From contig NC_081410.1 in assembly GCF_030272615.1 (NCBI RefSeq), forward strand, positions 126,719,140 to 126,783,139: a stretch of DNA of 64,000 nt. Reading direction: 5' to 3'. Shown piece by piece: positions 10,314 through 22,954 of the stretch. Position numbers and translations under genes: made by a program. The notes beneath the pieces were generated by a model that searched no databases, was not told where the DNA came from, and worked only from the letters and a program-made list of their open reading frames with translations. Position 1 is the stretch's first letter, and each line of letters starts with the position of its first letter. The stretch comes from Cryptomeria japonica (taxonomy: Eukaryota; Streptophyta; Pinopsida; Cupressales; Cupressaceae).

Positions 10314-12915
10314 ATGTCGGTTCCCATAGTAGAGCACCGATTAGAGCAAGTTCGTCGATTCCAACGGCTAGATGACTACAGACTAGCGGTATGTCAATTT
10401 CAATTTTTGATTTTTGTGCATTTTTGATATGTTTTTTGCTGAGTCCAAGTTGAGTCGACACAATAGCGCTAAAACTGTGTTTTGGCACTGTTGTTAACTT
10501 AATTAGCACTATTGTACCGCTATAGTGCTATTGCGTAGTGGTTTTAGTGCTTTTGCCAAGGTTACTGCGATTGCATAGTTGTTTTAGCACTTTCATTTAT
10601 TTAGCGCTATTGGATAGTTGATTGAGTGCTGTTGTGGTGAGGTAGTGCTATGGTGTAGTCAATATAGCACTATTGTTGTTTGAGCGCTATTGCCTAGTTG
10701 ACTGAGCACTTTTGTTAGGAGATTAGTGTTGTTGTGTGCAAGATAGCGCTTTTGTGTAGGAAAATAGATGCCCAAGTTTGTTTGAACAAAAATCTCCCGA
10801 TGCCAATGATGGATGGATGGAGAGATGAGGTGAGAGTTGTTTTGAACCATAGCAGCCCTGATGAGACTTAGGTCATTAGGATAAATGTCTGTTGAAGTCT
10901 AGGTGTGCTATGACTACTTACCTGTTGAGACCCAAAGATACTTGATAAAAGTATCTGTTGATAGTCTAGGTTTAAACTTTAAGAAAGTTTGAAACAAAAC
11001 AACTGATGATGATGGTTGATGCACTTGTGTAGGAGGATCTTTGCATCTTACAATTGCATTGCATTGTAGCCAAGGTGGATTGCATTGTAGCGACAGGCCT
11101 GTACGATGTGATATATATGCCTGTGATTCAGGTGAATCACGGTTTGATTATAGCATTGGCAGAGCGGTGGCATAGTGAGACATGTACATTTCACTTAATG
11201 CAGGGGGAGATGACAGTTACACTGGAGGATGTATGGCGCATCTTGCACATTCCCATTCGAGGAGACCTGGTGACATATGATAGATCTTGGGGGATAACAT
11301 CTATACAACAGTTTTTTGAGGAGGATGTGTATATTGATGATGGGTCGATAGCCTGGGAGGACCTAGCAGCCTTGTATGAGCCATTACCAGTAGTGTTATC
11401 AGGGATTGTTGGGGGATTGCTATGTCCAGGTCGACGATCGCATGGACTTGCCGTTGGTTGGGGGCAGGTGATTAAGAAGATGATGACAAAGGGGACTAGG
11501 TTTGCATGGGGATCGTGCATGCTATCGCTATTATATCGGGAGCTACATGAGGTAGCATATCGAGGGATGGGCTCATTGGGAGTGGGTATCACGCTACTGC
11601 ATATCTGGGCATGGGAGAATCTACCAGTTACCCGACTAGTCAGTTTGAGATTCCGAGCAGTGGATCAGCCCTATGTATACATGTATGGAGGGATAATGAG
11701 TCAGCCCCACCTGGGGAAGTTAGAGTGGTGGCGGTGGGCACTAGATGACTTGGATACAGTGATCTAGCGGCCATATATTAAGTGTGAACTATGGGAGGAT
11801 GATGCGGAGGCATTGCCATATGTGTTCATGATGTGGTACCTCATTGGTAGGACAACCTACAATGTGGAGAGATAGTTGCCTGGCAAGGTGTTGAGATAGT
11901 TTGGACAGAGGTAGGGATGGCCCAGTGGTTTGGGAGAGTATGCACAGGTAGTACGGGAGAGGTACTTATGGGGACTCATGTTACCATATGATCAGGCATT
12001 GGCAGAGTTTCGCACACTACAGGCGAGACCATGGCATATGAGGCCGGGGATGGTGGATGCTGGGGTGTCAGAGGAGTATATGCAGTATATTGCAACACAT
12101 CCGATTTCGCGGATATCAAATCTGACAGAGTTGATTTCAGATTTTGAGGAGGAGAGGGGATGGAGATGGAGGAGGAGAGGAGGTCTTAGAGTAGTAGGTG
12201 GACAGGGGAGAGGGGATGGTGGTGGTGGGGATGGAGGAGAAGGAGGAGGGGGTGGTGGGTTTGGAAGAGGTGGTGGATTCAAAGGTGGAGGTGGGGGTGG
12301 TGGTCAATTACAGCGGAGAGGGAGAGGTGGGCAGCTATTGTGGCTATCTAAGGGACCTTTGATGCAAGGAGGCATGAGATTAGGTGGCAGGGATGCAGGT
12401 GAGGGACATGCACCTATGGATATAGAGGAGGGAGCCACTGGGGAGGCACCTATGGATATGGGGGAGGGAGCTATAGGTGGAGATCTGCGGGATCATATGA
12501 TAGGATATTTATAGACTCATGTAGATGATTTGGAGGTAGAGGTAGCAGCTAGAGATGTTTAGTTGTTTGCTCGAGAGTCAGAGCTGATTGTGGTGTTGTG
12601 GGAGAGGGATGAGGCCGTGGAGATATTTGTGGCTTGTAGGAGAGAGTACAGGTGGGAGCAGAAGTAGGAGCACAGGGTCCTACTGGGGATGCGACAAACA
12701 CAGGAGGAAATAGATTATTGGTGGGGTTTATATGAGCAGGCGGTGCCAGCTAGTCAGTGAGTACATAGCTATTCACAGATGCGACAGGTGAGATTAGAGC
12801 GGTCTTAGAGGATGCAGAGTAGTGGTGGTGTGATGGGTCCTCCACGAAGAGATAGATCAGGTGGTGCAGGGGCTAGTGGGGGTGCAGGTGGTGATGGTGG
12901 TGCAACATTTGGTTA
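10314..12915 (+). pseudogene. Plant mobile domain (PMD/MAIN-like) gene, antisense to gag-pol, one intron, broken by stops
   Basis: Exon 1 (10314-10388) encodes 25 residues starting MSVPIVEHRLEQ. A GT donor at 10389 and AG acceptor at 11031-11032 remove 644 bp, and exon 2 continues in frame. Exon 2 shows PMD hallmarks: GLYDVIYMPVIQVNHGLI, ALAERWHSETCTFHL, GEMTVTLEDVWRILHIPI, and later WGLMLPYDQALAEFR. A Gly-rich low-complexity segment follows (about 12170-12310), then repeats of APMDIEEGA, then an acidic helical tail. In-frame stops at 11765, after 11870, at 12512 and beyond are mostly TAG where CAG would fit, with one TGA where CGA would fit; reading frame is otherwise kept to about 12915. 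PMD proteins (MAIN, MAIL1) act in nuclear silencing, and the domain is also carried by transposons. The intron survives because genomic retrotransposon RNA reads it antisense. Confidence 0.75.
10464..10757 (+). repeat. TAGCGCTWTTG motif array in the PMD intron
   Basis: About a dozen degenerate copies: TAGCGCTAAAA, TAGTGCTATTG, TTAGCGCTATTGG, GAGCGCTATTG, TAGCGCTTTTG and variants with GCACTATTG, spaced about 20-40 bp. The core AGCGCT is self-complementary. A matching array lies at 25148-25396 in the opposite strand orientation. Confidence 0.8.
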
Positions 12916-15506
12916 GAGTGGCATTTGAGAGAGCATTTTGTATGCATGTATTTTATCATTTTGGACTATATCTTGGATGGCTCTTTGGTAGCTGATATTG
13001 TGGACTTCATTGTACTTTGATACATGTATATTTTTGGTGATTGATATGATCTATGAGGAGATCCCATATTTTGTGCTGATATGCATTTTGATGACATGTA
13101 TGGATGTTTATGCAGGATGATGATTTTATGCTCAGATGGCTAGTTGTACTTGCTATATGTATGTGTTTATGAGATGATTCCTATATGCATGTTTTTATGA
13201 TGTTTTATTTTTACATGATGTCTTATTATGTATGTTTTTATGAATGTGATGCTAATATGTATATGCAGGTTTATGTATGTGTGCATGATGTGTTGGTGAT
13301 GTAATGCCTTATGTATGTAATGCCATGATGATTATGATGGTACTTTGGTTTTTTTATGTTTTGATGAGATAATGAGATAATGATGTGTAATGATGTTTAC
13401 GATATAATGTGCTAAAATAAATGATTTTATGCATCTAGATGTTTGTTAGATGAGTGAAATATGGATAAACAAATGTAAAGTACAAATGTTTAAATAATGA
13501 TTTCTAAATGAATGCATATGGATAATGTATGAACCAATGTTTGAGACAAATGATTTTATTATGCTTCTAAATGTCAGAAAATATGATGAAGTGAAATGAT
13601 AATGCAAATGATAATGCAACTCATGAATAACTACACCTTAATGCAATTAAAAAGTAGAATGAATGCATGTTGGTAATGAATCCTAAATGGAATGAATTGA
13701 ATGAGTATAAAAATATACTAAATGGATAAATGAATTCACTTAACGAATGGATAGATAAATAGATGTATGCAATGATCGGTAACTAAAACTAAATGAATGC
13801 ATAGTAATGGTTAATACAATCAAGGACAATTTATCATATGAATGAATCTAAATGTCATGATTATGCAATGATGCAATGATATAATAAGACTAAGGTCAAT
13901 AAATGATAATGAACTATATGTAATTTTATGCAACTAAATGATATGAAATGCACTCAATGCAAATGCAACTAAATGTAATAATGATGATATGATCATGATA
14001 GACGACTACAAGTTTGTTGAGACTATGCATGATGCAATGATGATGTATCAGAGTACTCTATCATGATTGTATCCAAGACCAATTCAATGTTCACATAACT
14101 GCTCATATTAACTTTATTCACACTTGCACACAAAACTATGTGCATGAATAAAGAATGAGTAAATGGATGGCCGATATGCAACAAAATGTTATATAAACAG
14201 ATGAGATGGAATGATGATCCATAGTGCTTTATTTTCATCATTGAGCTTTTAAAATGTTGTAAGAAAATACAAGCAACTTGACATAATGATTCAAGATGAC
14301 CTGAATAGTTCTTACATGAATTTTGATATAGCAAGTTAATACAAGCAACTTGATATAATGGATCAAGTTGACCTGAGTATTGCTTGCAGAACAGACAAGG
14401 ATTATCTCCTTTCATGTATGACTTGGAACGTCCTCCTTGATCTTTTGCTGATCATATCCTGGGACAAGTTCATACTATAATCAGAGATAAGCCATTTTGG
14501 ATGAGGTAGTAGGAACCAAGGATGGAGCATGGTACCTGCAACCAAACAACATATATAAAGAATAAAGAATATGGACCCTCGATAATGGTTCATGCTCATA
14601 TGGTTGAGGTATACGCTATAGTCAGCAAGCTGTAGTGATCCATGACTGTATTTCACATAAGATCATGTAGCTTAGTGAACTTCCCACGTAGACACCATTA
14701 GTACATGCCCCAATACTTCATCGGAATAATTCGTAGAAGATACAAAAACAATGTTGTAGAAACCTGATATATATAAACGAATGAATAACCTACAAATCAA
14801 CCAAGTACTTGATAGCTTAAACAAAATTTTCTTGTCAAAGAAAATGTCATCTTGTCTTTGTTTTGGTAAGGAAGGATACATCCTTGTTTTAAGACAATGG
14901 GTGTGTTGATGTTGATTGTTTGGTTGATTGGATAAGTGGTCATCATTTGGAGTATTTTTTATTGGTATCTGCTTTGAAAAATGTATGTACAAGGTGTTGC
15001 CATGATTTTGTTTGTTTGATGTTTTCTGATGTTTTTGGATTTTGTGAGATAGTTTTGAATGTTTTTGGATTTTGTGAGATAGTTTTGAATGAAGAACTCA
15101 ATGAATCACAAAATAATGTAGAATCCACTTCCATCAACTATATTTAAGGGCATTGCCCCCAGTTTAGATATGACTATGAAAAAGCTGGATGCAAGACGCA
15201 TGAAGTACCATCCTTGATTGCAGATCAATAACAAGCCATGGTTTGGACGGATGGATGGGAAAATGTAGTGAATGTGATTGCAACAAGTCTAAAAGACAAT
15301 GGAGCCATAGCCTTTACGAGTGGTGCCTGTTTGCTAGGTTTTCACCATCGTACTTACCCAAGGTGTCACTGAAGTGGTTGTTCACCATTTGGATGTATGA
15401 TTTTTTTCTTTACTATTTTGATGTTTTTGTCTTTTCTTTAAGAGATTTATCTGAATGTTTTTTGGTGTGTTTCTGGTATGTAAGGGAGCCTGATGCTCTG
15501 TATAGC
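12916..15506. other. Non-coding region of C between convergent PMD gene and pol
   Basis: From about 12950 to 14000 the plus strand is a degenerate ATG/AATGAATG-rich low-complexity tract. Two related segments of about 70 bp (14266-14310 and 14333-14380) share ACAAGCAACTTGA. A perfect unit of about 32 bp (GTTTTTGGATTTTGTGAGAT plus flank) is repeated in tandem at 15029-15092. Short ORFs here have no recognisable domain. The 3' ends of both transcripts should fall in this stretch. Confidence 0.6.
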
Positions 15507-16660
15507 TCATGTATAAAACATTTTAAGGTGCATGTTGTTGATTGGATCTGCTAGCGGTTCTCCTTCTGAAGTAGCCAACTGATATGCCCTAGACCCAAAT
15601 ACAACAGTGATAACATATGGACCCAGCCAGTTTGATTCAAAATTTCCCTGATGTTCTCGATTGGGTTGGTTACGAGGATTTTGTCAAATAACAAGATCAC
15701 CTACCTCAAATGTACGAGGTCTAACTTGGTGATTGCAACTTCTGCTCATGCCCTGCTGATAGGCTTTGAGGTGATTGTATGCAGCTTGTCACTTTTCATC
15801 AAGTAGCTCTAAGTCCTAAAGACGGGATACTCTGTATACTTCATCATCTATGATATTATGTAAGGAAACCCACAATGATGGTATCTCAACCTCAATAGGT
15901 AAGATAGCTTCTGCGCCATAGACTAGTGAGTAGGGAGTTGCGCCTGTAGGGGTTCGAATGCTAGTTCGATATGCCCATAGTGTTGGATTCAATTGAACAT
16001 GCCAATCACGACCGACATCATTGACTGTCTTCTTGAGGATTCTTAATATGTTCTTGTTTGATGCTTCAGCCTAACCATTGCCTTGTGGGTAATAGGGAGT
16101 GGAAAAGCGGTATTGAATGTGAAACTTCTCATAGAGCTCATGAACATCCTGGTTTTTGAATGGAAGTTTGTTATCTGTGATGATGGATATGGGTACACCA
16201 TACTGGCAGATGATGTAATTAAGGATGAATGAGGCGATTAGCTTGCCAATGACTTGGGTAAGTGGAACAACTTCGATCCACTTTGTGAAGTATTCGGTGG
16301 CGGTAATAATGATTTTGTGGTCGTTGGATGAAGATGGATGGATTTTACCCACAAGGTCAAGGCCCCATTGAGAAAAAGGCCATGGTGTTGTGATTGGTTG
16401 CAATTTCTATGCTAGTGCATGTATCAGGTCTCCATGAACTTGGCATTTCTTGCACTTTCTGACAAAGTAGTAGGAGTCTTTTTCCATGGATGGCCAATAG
16501 TATCCAGTACACAGGAGTTTCTTGGCTAGTGATGGACCACTTGAATGAGTTCCACAAATTCCTTCATGTACCTCTTCCAAGGCCTTTGTTATCTCATCCT
16601 GTTCTAGACATCGAAGGAGAGTACCCTCAAGACTGCATCGGTATAGGGTTTCAACAATAA
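15507..16660 (-). pseudogene. Integrase of element C
   Basis: Minus-strand frame continuous with the RT region. An H2C2 zinc finger is visible (HEGICGTH, then CKKCQ), followed by the core with WGLDLVGKI (first D), SIITDNKLPF (second D) and GNG-stop-AEASNK carrying the Glu. A C-terminal segment reads RPRTFEVGDLV and ends near ADPINNMHLKMFYT before a TGA at 15509-15507. Stops interrupt at least four places, including a TAG between ALA and KLQP, a TAG inside the conserved PQGNGQAE motif, and one before QNPRNQ. The integrase would insert the cDNA in the nucleus; this copy is dead. Confidence 0.85.
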
Positions 16661-18680
16661 TGGTATATCAAGTGGTTTGGCAAATGAAGGTTTTACATTG
16701 GTTATTTGATTGGTTAGGAGGAAGTGTGTGATCGCGGAGGTAGGTGTAGAAATCACCGTACCATGGGGATTTAGAACTGATAAGGTGACATATCATCTTA
16801 GATTCAGGGATATCATAAGTGGGAATCCAAAGCTGTTCTACCAAAAACTCATAGTGTGTTGAATTTTGTGGAAGATCTAGGAGAGATGCAATGGTAGCCA
16901 TAGCATCAGCAACTCAATTCTGATCTCTGGGTATCTGCTCAAAGGTGATAGTAGTGAATGATGTTTTTAATTTGTCCACCATTTGTTTGTACAACATGAG
17001 TTTGTCATCCTTGGTTTGATATTCATCTGTTACTTGTCGGATGACCAGTTGGGAGTCGCCATATATCTGTAGCTCTTTCAGTTTCCATTGTATGGATAGT
17101 CCTGTAATCAAGGCCTCATATTCTGCTATGTTGTTCATGCATGGAAATGTGAGCCTGTAAGACTTCGGGATGCTATCACCTTGAGGTGTGATATACAAAA
17201 TGCCTACCCCCGAGCCATGCCTAGTGTATGAACCATCAAAGTATAGTTTCCATGGTTGTGTTGCTGTGATCATGAATATCTCTTCATTTGGAAAATTGGA
17301 AATAAGAGGATGATTGTCTGTGAGTGGTGTATCGGCCAACTGATCTGCAATAACTTGTCCTTTGATAGCCTTACGGTCCACATACTCAATGTCAAATTCA
17401 CTTAGAATCATCACCCATTTGGCCAAGCGGCCTGTCAATGCTGCTTTGCTGAGTAAGTACTTGAGTGGATCAATCTTTGCAATGAGCTGTACTTTATGTG
17501 TCAACAAATAGTGCCTCAGTTTAGTAGCTGCCATGATTACTGCTAGGCAAGCTCGCTCAATAGGTGTGTAATTGAGTTCATAGCCAACCAGTGTGCAAGA
17601 GATGTAGTAAACAACACACTCTTTCCCTTCTGCATTGTGTTGTGCCAATAATACACCCAATGTTGTACTTGTTGCTGATATATAGAGTAGTAGAGGCTTA
17701 CTTGGATCTGGTGGAATCAGCATTGGTGTATTCATGAGATAGTCTTTAAGCATCTGGAATGTTTGCTGGCATCTAGTATCCCATTGAAAGTGGATGTTCT
17801 TGTGTAACAGGTGTGTAAATGGGTAACACTTATCTGCCAGTTGTGCAATGAATCTTCGGATGGATTGAAGTCGCCCTTGTAGTGTCCTTAGCTCACTGAT
17901 GTTCTTTGGAGGTGGCATGTCCATGATTGCTTTGACCTTTGCGGGGTCGACCTCAATGCCTTTGTTTGAGACAATGTATCCTAGAAGCTTCCCTGAGGTT
18001 ACTCCAAAGACACATTTCTTTGGGTTGAATCGAACATGATATTGTTCCAGTCTGTCAAAGATTTTCTCTAATATGTTTAGATGACCTTCTCTTGTTAGTG
18101 ATTTTTCTAGTAAGTCATCAACATAATCTTCCATTATGGTATGCATCATGTCATGAAAAATGGTGGTCACTGCTCTTTGATAGGTCGCTCCTGCATTATT
18201 TAGACCATAAGGCATTACATTCCAGCAGTATGTTCCCCATGGACATGTGAAGGTCATCTTATGTTGATCCTTTGGTGTGATCTTTATTTGATTGTATCCT
18301 AAAAAGCCATCCATGAGTGAAAGCATGGCATGTCTTGTTGTTAGGTCCACTATTATGTCGATGTTTGGTAGGGGGAAGTCATCTTTAGGACATGCCTTGT
18401 CCAGATCTCTAAAGTCAGTATAGATACGGATGCCCCCATTTGGTTTACTGATAGGCACAATATTGGATATCCAATCTACATAATCAATTGGTCTAATGAA
18501 ACCAACATCCAGGAGTTTCTTAAGTTCTACTTTGACTAGTACTGCATTCTGAGGATGCATCTTGCAAAGCTTCTGCTTGACAGGTTTGGCTCTTTCTGCT
18601 ACGGTGAGGTGATGCATGACTAGATCGGGATCAATCCTAGGCATGTCTGCGTATGACCATGCGAAGTTGATCTGACGCTT
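16661..18680 (-). pseudogene. pol: Reverse transcriptase, RNase H and archaeal-type RNase H of element C
   Basis: A 576-residue open stretch (18644-16914) covers most of it. RT motifs: WISNIVPISKPNGGIR, TDFRDLDKACPKDDFPLP, MDGFLGYNQI, NNAGATYQRA and the active-site YVDD at about residue 174. A Ty3-type RNase H follows (LLLYISATSTTLGVLLAQ). From about residue 455 a second, archaeal-type RNase H appears (LYFDGSYTRHGSG, NIAEYEALI, YGDSQLV), which defines the Tat lineage. A TGA at 16914 separates it from VADAMATIASLLDL, which holds the last catalytic Asp. A TAG at 18681 separates it from the upstream ORF in the same frame. It copies genomic RNA into cDNA inside the particle. Confidence 0.9.
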
Positions 18681-19811
18681 CTAGAAGAACTCTAAAAACT
18701 TAGGTTGTTCCTCTAGAGTTAAAAGAGATGCCAGATGTATGTGGTGAGGAGTTTCAGGAGTCCCCATGTTGTATTCTTTGGTTTCCTCGATGAGAATCGT
18801 TGATCGTTCCTGTTGTGTACTAGAGGGGAGAATGTCAAACCTTTCATCCTCCAGTGCCTCAGAGAGGTTTTCACCATTGGATACGCTCTTTCTTTTTACA
18901 TTTGTAGGATCAAACAGCTCCACAGTGTGGTTTTCACTAGAAGAACCATGTTTTATTGTTATATTTTTGTAGCTGAAAGGTTTGGCATCCACCCCAAAGT
19001 ATGTTGTGCTATTAAGTTCAATGGTGAATCCAGCTTTGTGATCCCTACTTGGTATGTTATCTCGTAGTTCCAAAAAGTCAATGATCGCCTCATCATTTTG
19101 GAAATGGTCAAGACATGGGGGATTAGGTTGGTTCCATTCGATGAGTTCAGGATGGATAATGGGCATTACCTCATCGATTAGGTTAAGTTCGTTAGATGTG
19201 TCAGTGAGGGTTAAGATGTTATGGTGAAGGTTGTTGATGGTACTCTCCCTATCAGAATCAGGTGTAGGATGTGACATAGGGTCTGTGGAAGATGTTTCCA
19301 ACTCAGGAACCCAAGAGGTCTTTATCTGTGCTTCTCCATAAACAGGGATGTCTTTGTGGGGTGGAGGTAGTGATGTGTCTTCCTCATCTGAAGTATTAAG
19401 CTGGATGGAATCAAATTCCCATTCATATGAGTTAGTCTCTGAGTCTTCTAGTATCTGATTACTATACCATATGGGGATATCCTTTGAGTTAAACAATGCA
19501 GGTGTGATCGGTTGATGTACCTTTGGAGGTGAAATGATTGGTGCTGCAAGAAGGATTATGGGGATCAACGAATCCGATACGAGGAGTATCGGTAGTGTTG
19601 ACTCTGCTACTTCTGCTGGAATTGCCAGTGGTGTTGATACTATTGTGGGTGCTGATACAATTGCTGCTAATGGTGCTATTGATGTTATTGTTGCTGTTGA
19701 TGGGGTTGCTGGTTTGATTGGTGGGATGATTGGTGTCGCAGATGGTTTTGTTGGTATTTTTAGCCTCAATAGGGCAGTTGCTATGGTGCTCGATGCTTCT
19801 TTTATAATCAA
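18681..19811 (-). CDS. Protease-RT spacer region of element C polyprotein
   Basis: A 376-residue open frame lying between the G-patch and RT, in the same frame as both. The first 90 residues are low-complexity Pro/Thr/Ile/Ala; the middle is acidic (DSIQLNTSDEED) and Ser/Pro-rich; the end (FDILPSSTQQERSTILIEET, TPHHIHLASLL) leads into the RT through a TAG. No enzyme domain is recognised. Such linkers are normal between protease and RT in Tat elements. Confidence 0.65.
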   Translation of the reverse strand: MIIKEASSTIATALLRLKIPTKPSATPIIPPIKPATPSTATITSIAPLAAIVSAPTIVSTPLAIPAEVAESTLPILLVSDSLIPIILLAAPIISPPKVHQPITPALFNSKDIPIWYSNQILEDSETNSYEWEFDSIQLNTSDEEDTSLPPPHKDIPVYGEAQIKTSWVPELETSSTDPMSHPTPDSDRESTINNLHHNILTLTDTSNELNLIDEVMPIIHPELIEWNQPNPPCLDHFQNDEAIIDFLELRDNIPSRDHKAGFTIELNSTTYFGVDAKPFSYKNITIKHGSSSENHTVELFDPTNVKRKSVSNGENLSEALEDERFDILPSSTQQERSTILIEETKEYNMGTPETPHHIHLASLLTLEEQPKFLEFF

Positions 19812-19832
19812 AGGTGACCTCTTTGTAATAGT

Positions 19833-20820
19833 CTAATATAGAGGTTTGCTCGGTTTCCCTTTGAATCTGAGCTTAGGAAGAATCTCTTTCTGAAAGCCTA
19901 GGCCAGTGTTATGTTTGGGCTTTAATTTCAGCTGTAGTGGTTCATGTTGTCCTTGCTTGCAAGGTCCTAGAGCACTTTGACCATCATAACCCATTCTTTG
20001 CATAATGAGAAGGCCTTTAACATAATGATGTATGGGAATCTTAGCTTGCGAAATATCGGTGGTGATGGGATCTTTATAGATCCATTCCGCTAGGTCCTCA
20101 TCTCTGGTCTCTTCTTCTTGACTCTTTCCAAGGATGAATGGTGTCAAAGTACATGCTGGCTTGATCAGTGGTTGTTGAAGTAATTGTTGAGGTTTACCAT
20201 GAGTTCTAGGAGAAGTGGGCATTTGTCCAACACAAAAGAGTTGGCTAAGATTGTATTCCCCAGGTCCTTCCTCTGCTATTTTCATCTTGAGCTTCTCTTG
20301 CTTGGGTATAGTGGTGTTTAAACTAGAAAGAGAGGTTGGACTTATGTATGATGTGGATGAGATGGCTTCTCTATTGTTGGGAATGGTAACTTCTGGTTGA
20401 TGACTTATATTATGACAATAGGCAAAGGGGTTTGCATCACCCAGGATTGTGATTTCTACACCATTATGCAAGAACTTGATACACTGATGGTAAGTGGATG
20501 GAATGACTTGAATGGCACGTATCCAAGGTCTTCCTAACAACAAATTGTATGGCAGAGGAAGGTCCAGAACTTGACAGATGATGTGTTTCACCATAGGGTC
20601 CACTCGGATTGGTAGCACCACAGGTCTGATGAATTCTCTGCATCATCATAGGCTTTGATTTTTATCTTCTTGTGGGGATCCACTGATTCAATTGCATATC
20701 CCAAAGCTGTGACTAATTGTAGTGTACAAATATTTAGGCCTACTCCATTATCAATCAGGACTCGCTTGATCCTATGTTGGTTGATAAACCCTTCAATGTG
20801 TAGTGAGGCATTATGAGGTT
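19833..20820 (-). pseudogene. Protease and G-patch of element C
   Basis: The N-terminal half reads VLIDNGVGLNIC (catalytic D-N-G) around 20750-20720. A one- or two-base indel near 20630 shifts frame, after which VVLPIRVDPM and YNLLLGRPWIRAIQVIPS complete the retropepsin. A G-patch-like region follows (LLIMQRMGYDGQSALGPCKQG, then NTGLGF). Protease plus G-patch is typical of Tat elements and some retroviruses; the enzyme matures Gag-Pol in the particle. From 20621 down to 15507 the frame is constant, broken only by stops. Confidence 0.8.
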
Positions 20821-20821
20821 G

Positions 20822-22954
20822 CTAGAAGGATGGATTGTCACTTTCAGAGAAAGTGAGACAAGGTGATGATCTTAGGTTTCCAACCATAGCTTGGAACTGA
20901 TCTATATATAGGTTTGCAGGGATTGATGCCTCTTGGAGAGCTTGATCCAAGATTGTTTTATGGGATGGGGATAGGTGCAATAGTTCTAAGATAGATATCA
21001 GTGCGAGCATTTTGTCTAACTGTTCCACAAGGTTATACTACTTTGGGATAGATGGGGTGCCTTGTGGAGCTGCTTTTATGGTAATCTTGCTGCGACGTGT
21101 AACAACATTGCAAGTGGAGCTGGGATTTTTTATGTTTATAGTTGCAATATGTTCACTAGCATCATATAGGCGATTCATAGTGTAATTATATGCGGCTTGC
21201 GTATAATTGGTGGTATCTATATTTCTCCCTGAAGTGGAAGGACCCCTTTGATCTTGTGATGGAAGTGGATTTTTAAACCAGAGATGATCATTGTTTGTTG
21301 TCTTTGGGTCATGTCCTTTGATTTTGATTTCACCTTGGTCAATAAGATCTTGAATAAGATCTTTCAATCTATGACAATTGCTTGTCTTATGTCCTTTCCC
21401 TTGATGGAAATTGCAATGTTCAGTATCTCTCCACCATGAAGGTTTGACTTGAGGTTCATAATTTGATGTTTTGGGTAAGGTCACTAGATTTTAAGAAACC
21501 AACTGATGTAACACTATTTCGATGGGTTCCCCTAAGGGAGTGTATGTTCATTTTGGTTTAAAATTTTGTTGATGTTGTCTGGAGATGTGTTGCGGCCTTG
21601 ATTTGGAGGAACAACTGTGTTAGTCTTGGGTGGGGGGTTTTGTCCTGCAAATCGTAACACAAGTTGTGCACTTTTGATAGTTCTTGCATCCACAACCCCG
21701 TCGTTGACGATGTTTTTGTTTTTGTTCTAGAAGTTAGGCTTGTCACTATTGAAGCGTGGGCGAGAGCCATCCTTTGGTTAATTATACATTTTGATAAACC
21801 CTTTTTTGATGAGAGCCCGCTCACATTTTAAGCCTTTTGTGATCATGTCATTGAAAGAGTTTGTCTTTTACGTCTAGGTGAAATTCCATTTTGTCATTTA
21901 AGTTGGAAATAAATATTGCCACTAGTTCTTATTCAGGTAACTGAAGAGAACGTCTGCTAGACATTTGATGCCATTGTTGTAGAAAGACTGAAAATAGCTC
22001 ATCTGGTTTTTGTTTAGTGTTACATAGATCAGCCATTGTGATATCACGTTCAATGTTGTGTGAGTAATGTGCTAGGAACTTCTGGATGAGTTCTTCAAAT
22101 GTCCTAATGCCACCGGGTAATCAGGAAAACCATGATGTGGTTGTTCCTCCCAAGCTTTGGGGAAAAAGTCACATTAGGTATGTATCCTCGTATGCCATTT
22201 CAAGGCAAGCTGAATGGAATTCTCTAACATGATCACGAGGATATCCTTTTCCTCGGTACTTTTCAAACTTGGGTGTTTCAAACCCTCATGGAAAAGGTGG
22301 CATATGAAGATTCCTATCAAAGGGATAGGGACAAATGTCATTGAGTGAAAATTGATTGGCTTTTACACCACTATGAAGTTGTTGGGCGAGATTTTTGAGT
22401 TGTTGTCAACATGTCTATTTCATTTGGAGGAGGAGGAGGTGGGGGATTACCTTGAGGAAGGTTATATCTGATGTGATCTCAACCTCTTTCATCCTCATTA
22501 TGACTTTGGCATTCTGATGCTTGTCTTAGTTGTGCAACATCAAAGTCAGAGGGTAGTTTAGCCCCCTCTTGAGCAAGTCTTAAAAAGTGAGCATCCGCAT
22601 TGCTCCTGAGTATTTCGTCAAAAAGTCTATTAAAGAGAGGGTTGTGTTGTGCCCTTTCTATTGCTGCAAGAGTAGGAGTACTTGGATTTTGATCATTTAT
22701 ATTTCCTCCTAGGGCTCTTGGAACTCATTGATATTTTCTTCCTCTTCCTCTTCAATTTCTTGTTGTCTAGATCTTGATCTGGTATGAGCTATTTTGTTTA
22801 TAAATTTTTGTTGAAGTTTGATGAAAATAATGATGATTTGGTGATGAAATGAAAGATTGATGTTTGGTGAAGTGTTTCGCATATGAATCTCTAGCACTAA
22901 AGGTAGATGGTACCAAAGTTCTTTCTTGAATTGCTTGTTGTGTTTGATTGACAA
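20822..22954 (-). pseudogene. gag: Gag of element C
   Basis: Broken minus-strand frames give a plant Ty3/gypsy capsid: CPYPFDRNLHMPPFP, CLEMAYEDTYLM, then TFEELIQKFLAHYSHNIERD, CNTKQKPDELFSVFLQQW (about 22390-21930). A zinc knuckle HCNFHQGKGHKTSNCHRLKD lies in the open segment 21484-21038. Several stops and at least one shift interrupt it. The start codon is uncertain; an acidic stretch with EEEEEENINE ends the first open piece at 22709. Confidence 0.75.

Noticed and set aside
11992-12282. Proline-rich minus-strand ORF
   Set aside because: Antisense of the Gly-rich segment of the PMD protein.
15243-15554. Plus-strand 103-residue ORF next to the end of C pol
   Set aside because: No domain; overlaps the integrase C-terminus in antisense and has biased composition.
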